Assembly: GCA_030536255.1 (NCBI GenBank)
Contig: JAUNQI010000003.1
Location: 1 to 64,000, forward strand
Reading direction: 5' to 3'
Source: Eubacteriales bacterium
GTDB taxonomy: Bacteria; Bacillota; Clostridia; Oscillospirales; Oscillospiraceae
Length of the DNA: 64,000 bases
This document shows positions 61,413 to 64,000 of this stretch, in pieces. A model generated the notes under the pieces. That model did not search any database and was not told the DNA's origin. It was given only the letters and a program-made list of their open reading frames with translations. Numbering within the stretch: position 1 is the stretch's first letter; every line of letters begins with the position of its first letter. Position numbers and translations under genes: made by a program.

Positions 61413-63491
61413 TTATGCCTGAGACATTCTGAATTCTCTGGACTCCAGAGCCGTTCGATTGACCTCTTCCGGAGTCTTAAACGTAGGAACCGTTTCATGA
61501 AGCGCAGCTCTGACCGTCTCATCATCCTGCGTTTTGCATACAGACAAGAGGACAGCGAGTTTATCGGAGATCTCACTTTCACTCAGCGGAGCGCTTCGCT
61601 CAACATAGATCATATCGTTATCTGTTTTATCCAGCTCTTCGAAGTTGATCAGCAGTTCTTCATAAAGCTTTTCTCCGGGACGAAGTCCTGTTTCAACAAT
61701 ATCGATATCCTTATACGGTTCCAGGCCGGACAGACGCACCATATTTTCAGCCAGCTCAAGGATCGGCATCGGCTTTCCCATATCCAGCGCGAAAAGCTCA
61801 CCGTTGGAAGATATCGCCCCGCAGGTAAGAACCAGCTGCGTTGCTTCCGGAATCGTCATGAAATATCGGATGATACGGCGGTCAGTAATTGTTATGGGTC
61901 CTCCCGCAGCGATCTGTTTCTTAAAAAGAGGAACAACGGAGCCGTTGCTTCCGAGGACGTTTCCGAAGCGGGTAGCACAGAATTTTGTCGTAATATCCCC
62001 CGATTTCGCCTGTTCTCCCGCTTTGGACATTACCAGCATCTCGCACATGCGCTTGGTAGCCCCCATGATATTCGTGGGATTCACGGCTTTGTCCGTGGAA
62101 ACCATCAGGAAATTCGCAACCTTATATTTTACAGCACAGTCAACGACATTCTTTGTCCCGAAGACATTATTTTTCACCGCTTCCACACAGTTATGCTCCA
62201 TCAAAGGAACATGCTTGTGTGCCGCAGCATGAAGAACGACATCCGGTTTATACGTTTCAAAAATCCGATCGAGCTTTTCCCGGTCCGTAACCGTACAGAT
62301 CTCCACATCCAGCGCCAGCGTACTGCCGTACTTCATCTTCAGCTCCTGCTGAACATCATAAGCCCCGTTTTCGTATACATCCAGAAGGATCAGCTTCCTC
62401 GGGTGCATTCTTGCGATCTGCCTGCAGAGTTCACTTCCTATGGATCCTCCGCCTCCGGTGACAAGGACCACCTTGTCCGCATAGAAGCGCATGACCTCAT
62501 CACTCATAAATTCTTTCGCATCACGGAACAGAAGCTCCTCGATATTAAACTCCCGAATCGTCCGCTTTCCGAATTCATTCGTCTGAGAAAGAGGATAGTC
62601 ATACACCAGAATCCGGCATCCGGTAGGCCGGTAGCGCTCATAGAGCTCTGTTTTGCGCTCAGCGCGCATACGGGGAAGTGCAAAGACAATTTCTTCCACG
62701 TTCAGCTCTTTCAGCTTGTCCGAAGCAGCATCGTTTTCCGCAATCACCGGGATGCCAAAGATCTCTCTTCCGGATTTCGCAGAGTCTCTGTCAATAAAGC
62801 ACACCGGGACATAAGCCGAATGCTGGTTTGTCATAAGCTCTTTCGCAAGCAAAGCGCCAATCCTGCCCGCACCGACGATTGCCAGATTATGTCTGTCCGC
62901 ATTCAGAGAAAGCTCCCGCAGAGACTCTTCAGATTTTCCTCCATTCGCAGAAAGACGGATCCCTTCATCAGAAGCCCGGTTCTCCGGATCTTCCAGATAC
63001 AGCCCGGTAAACAGCTTCACAGTTTTTCGGAAAACAGGAAAACTCCACAAACGCCTGGAGCCATATTCAAAAATATACTGGTAGATCAGCCTTGCCGCCA
63101 CAGCACCCAGCAGGTCAAACGCAACGATACACACAACACGAAGGAAATTAATCCTGGCGCTATGCTCAGGAATGATCCGCTGAATGATGTAGTAAATGAC
63201 CCCGGCACAGAGGTCGGAGATGATCAGCCGGATATACAGACGGCTGCCTCCATATCTTAAGATCTGCCTGTATACTCTGAAAGCAAAGCGCATCCCGAAA
63301 ATACATGTCGCTCCGATGATGAACTGGAGAACAATATATACCAGTCTGAGACGGAACACTAACGAGCTGGGATTCAGATACAGAAAGATAAAGATGGCAA
63401 TAGCAAGGATAGGGAGATCATACAGTACCGCTGTTAAGCTTCTCCCAGAACCTTTTTTCTCTTCTGAAGTTTTATTAAATACAAATAACAT
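61413..63491 (-). CDS. FlaA1/PglF/CapD-type membrane nucleotide-sugar 4,6-dehydratase
   Basis: The 692 residues carry four to five N-terminal membrane helices (to about 150). A first nucleotide-binding domain (NLAIVGAGRIGALLAKEL, about 205) is followed by an extended SDR domain. That domain has VLVTGGGGSIGSELCRQI, HAAAHKHVPLMEHN and VSTDKAVNPTNIMGATKRM. In the last motif Met replaces the usual SDR catalytic Tyr, as in PglF/FlaA1-type retaining dehydratases. It likely converts UDP-GlcNAc to UDP-4-keto-6-deoxy-GlcNAc for a second amino-sugar route (for example bacillosamine- or FucNAc-type). It lies just after the surface-protein gene at the window edge. Confidence 0.92.
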   Translation of the reverse strand: MLFVFNKTSEEKKGSGRSLTAVLYDLPILAIAIFIFLYLNPSSLVFRLRLVYIVLQFIIGATCIFGMRFAFRVYRQILRYGGSRLYIRLIISDLCAGVIYYIIQRIIPEHSARINFLRVVCIVAFDLLGAVAARLIYQYIFEYGSRRLWSFPVFRKTVKLFTGLYLEDPENRASDEGIRLSANGGKSEESLRELSLNADRHNLAIVGAGRIGALLAKELMTNQHSAYVPVCFIDRDSAKSGREIFGIPVIAENDAASDKLKELNVEEIVFALPRMRAERKTELYERYRPTGCRILVYDYPLSQTNEFGKRTIREFNIEELLFRDAKEFMSDEVMRFYADKVVLVTGGGGSIGSELCRQIARMHPRKLILLDVYENGAYDVQQELKMKYGSTLALDVEICTVTDREKLDRIFETYKPDVVLHAAAHKHVPLMEHNCVEAVKNNVFGTKNVVDCAVKYKVANFLMVSTDKAVNPTNIMGATKRMCEMLVMSKAGEQAKSGDITTKFCATRFGNVLGSNGSVVPLFKKQIAAGGPITITDRRIIRYFMTIPEATQLVLTCGAISSNGELFALDMGKPMPILELAENMVRLSGLEPYKDIDIVETGLRPGEKLYEELLINFEELDKTDNDMIYVERSAPLSESEISDKLAVLLSVCKTQDDETVRAALHETVPTFKTPEEVNRTALESREFRMSQA

Positions 63492-63498
63492 CCGTCAA

Positions 63499-64000
63499 TC
63501 AGCCAACTGTAATATCAAAGGTCTGAAGGAAACTGTAAGATCCCGAAGGAAGTCCATTCAGTCCGGAAAGAGAATAATTCAGTACATTTGAAGCTGATGC
63601 CATACCGGAGACTGAAACCACCTTCACCCCATTATCCGCATTCGACATATTTGCTTTCAGAGGATTATTTCCGGTAATTTCAACAGAAGCTGTATTTCCT
63701 GTAGTACTTCCATCTTTATAAATAGCAGTTGTGAATCCGACTTTTGAGAATTCAGTATTATTGTTGAAGTTTTGTTGCTGGACGCCATTAACATAGTATA
63801 TCGGGTTTAATGTCTGAGTTTTTAATGAAACAATGACCGATCTACCACTGCTAAGCTCTGAGGACACACCAATCGGAGCAGATCCGGAGAGTCCGGAAGA
63901 AAACGAACCGTTAAGTTTTATTGATGCCGGAATAGTCACTGTATAGCTCTCATTGATATCAAAATTTACAGCCATTTGCACTTCCTGAGGTTCCAAGGTA
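63499..64000 (-). CDS. Partial surface protein, C-terminal part, truncated by the window edge
   Basis: The frame stays open to the right edge, so the gene begins outside the window. The visible roughly 166 residues contain VNFDINESYTVTIPASIKLN, Ser/Gly/Asn-rich beta-strand sequence and a C-terminal SGLNGLPSGSYSFLQTFDI. This composition fits an extracellular beta-sandwich such as WxL-like or pilin-like surface domains. TTG 63996 and ATG 63975 are internal in-frame codons, not necessarily the start. It ends 8 bases before the FlaA1-like gene. Confidence 0.65.
   Translation of the reverse strand, partial: TLEPQEVQMAVNFDINESYTVTIPASIKLNGSFSSGLSGSAPIGVSSELSSGRSVIVSLKTQTLNPIYYVNGVQQQNFNNNTEFSKVGFTTAIYKDGSTTGNTASVEITGNNPLKANMSNADNGVKVVSVSGMASASNVLNYSLSGLNGLPSGSYSFLQTFDITVG

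Noticed and set aside
61377-63260. 627-codon plus-strand ORF opposite the FlaA1-like gene
   Set aside because: Antisense shadow; Arg/His/Phe-rich with no family motifs.
1-64000. CRISPR array, insertion sequence, integrase or prophage
   Set aside because: No regularly spaced repeats, transposase or phage genes were seen on either strand.

Overview
The window looks like the chromosome of a Gram-positive member of the Bacillota, most likely class Clostridia. The basis is strong AGGAGG-type ribosome binding sites, consensus TTGACA/TATAAT promoters with 17-base spacers, type III glutamine synthetase, IreB and DUF1292 proteins, the yceD-rpmF pair, LTA-synthase-like sulfatases, and SH3/NlpC and LysM wall proteins. 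Genus cannot be assigned from the sequence alone.

Positions 1-26600 form a cell-surface glycan region read almost entirely on the minus strand and visibly more AT-rich at its left end. It holds a complete CMP-pseudaminic acid pathway (pseB, pseC, a PseH-like GNAT, pseG, pseI, pseF). Embedded in it is a three-gene acyl-carrier module (FkbH-like HAD/GNAT protein, acyl carrier protein, VOC protein), which suggests a glyceryl-type acyl modification of the sugar. Next come a Wzx-type flippase with an apparent ATT start, a DUF115/GT42-like protein that could be the pseudaminyltransferase, a hexapeptide acyltransferase, a membrane glycosyltransferase-like gene broken by an in-frame TAA, GT2 glycosyltransferases, an LTA-synthase-like enzyme, a 1015-residue LysM/repeat surface protein, two large membrane proteins and an acyltransferase-3 protein.

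Positions 27000-30000 hold metN-metI-metQ. Upstream lies the most striking signal of the window: a promoter, a 34-codon leader ORF with ten methionine codons, an alternative-pairing segment and a strong intrinsic terminator, all before metN. This is the layout of ribosome-mediated transcription attenuation, here apparently sensing methionine.

Positions 30000-41500 hold a zinc-ribbon/TPR membrane protein, a YidC-TagB/F fusion protein with a small membrane partner, glnN, a 72-residue LysM peptide with a double-glycine leader, malQ, an rlmA-like methyltransferase and a PfkB kinase. Positions 41500-61400 are mostly core genes: ireB, pheT, pheS, a wall operon (NlpC/P60, alr, sulfatase-like protein), a class A PBP, DUF1292 followed by a probable 6S RNA, a VanY-type peptidase, plsY, der, a DUF512 radical SAM protein, rpmF, yceD, an RluD-family synthase, a CDF transporter, NUDIX and mscL. 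The right end has a FlaA1/PglF-type nucleotide-sugar dehydratase and the 3' part of a surface protein that runs off the window. No CRISPR array, insertion sequence, tRNA or rRNA gene was recognised.
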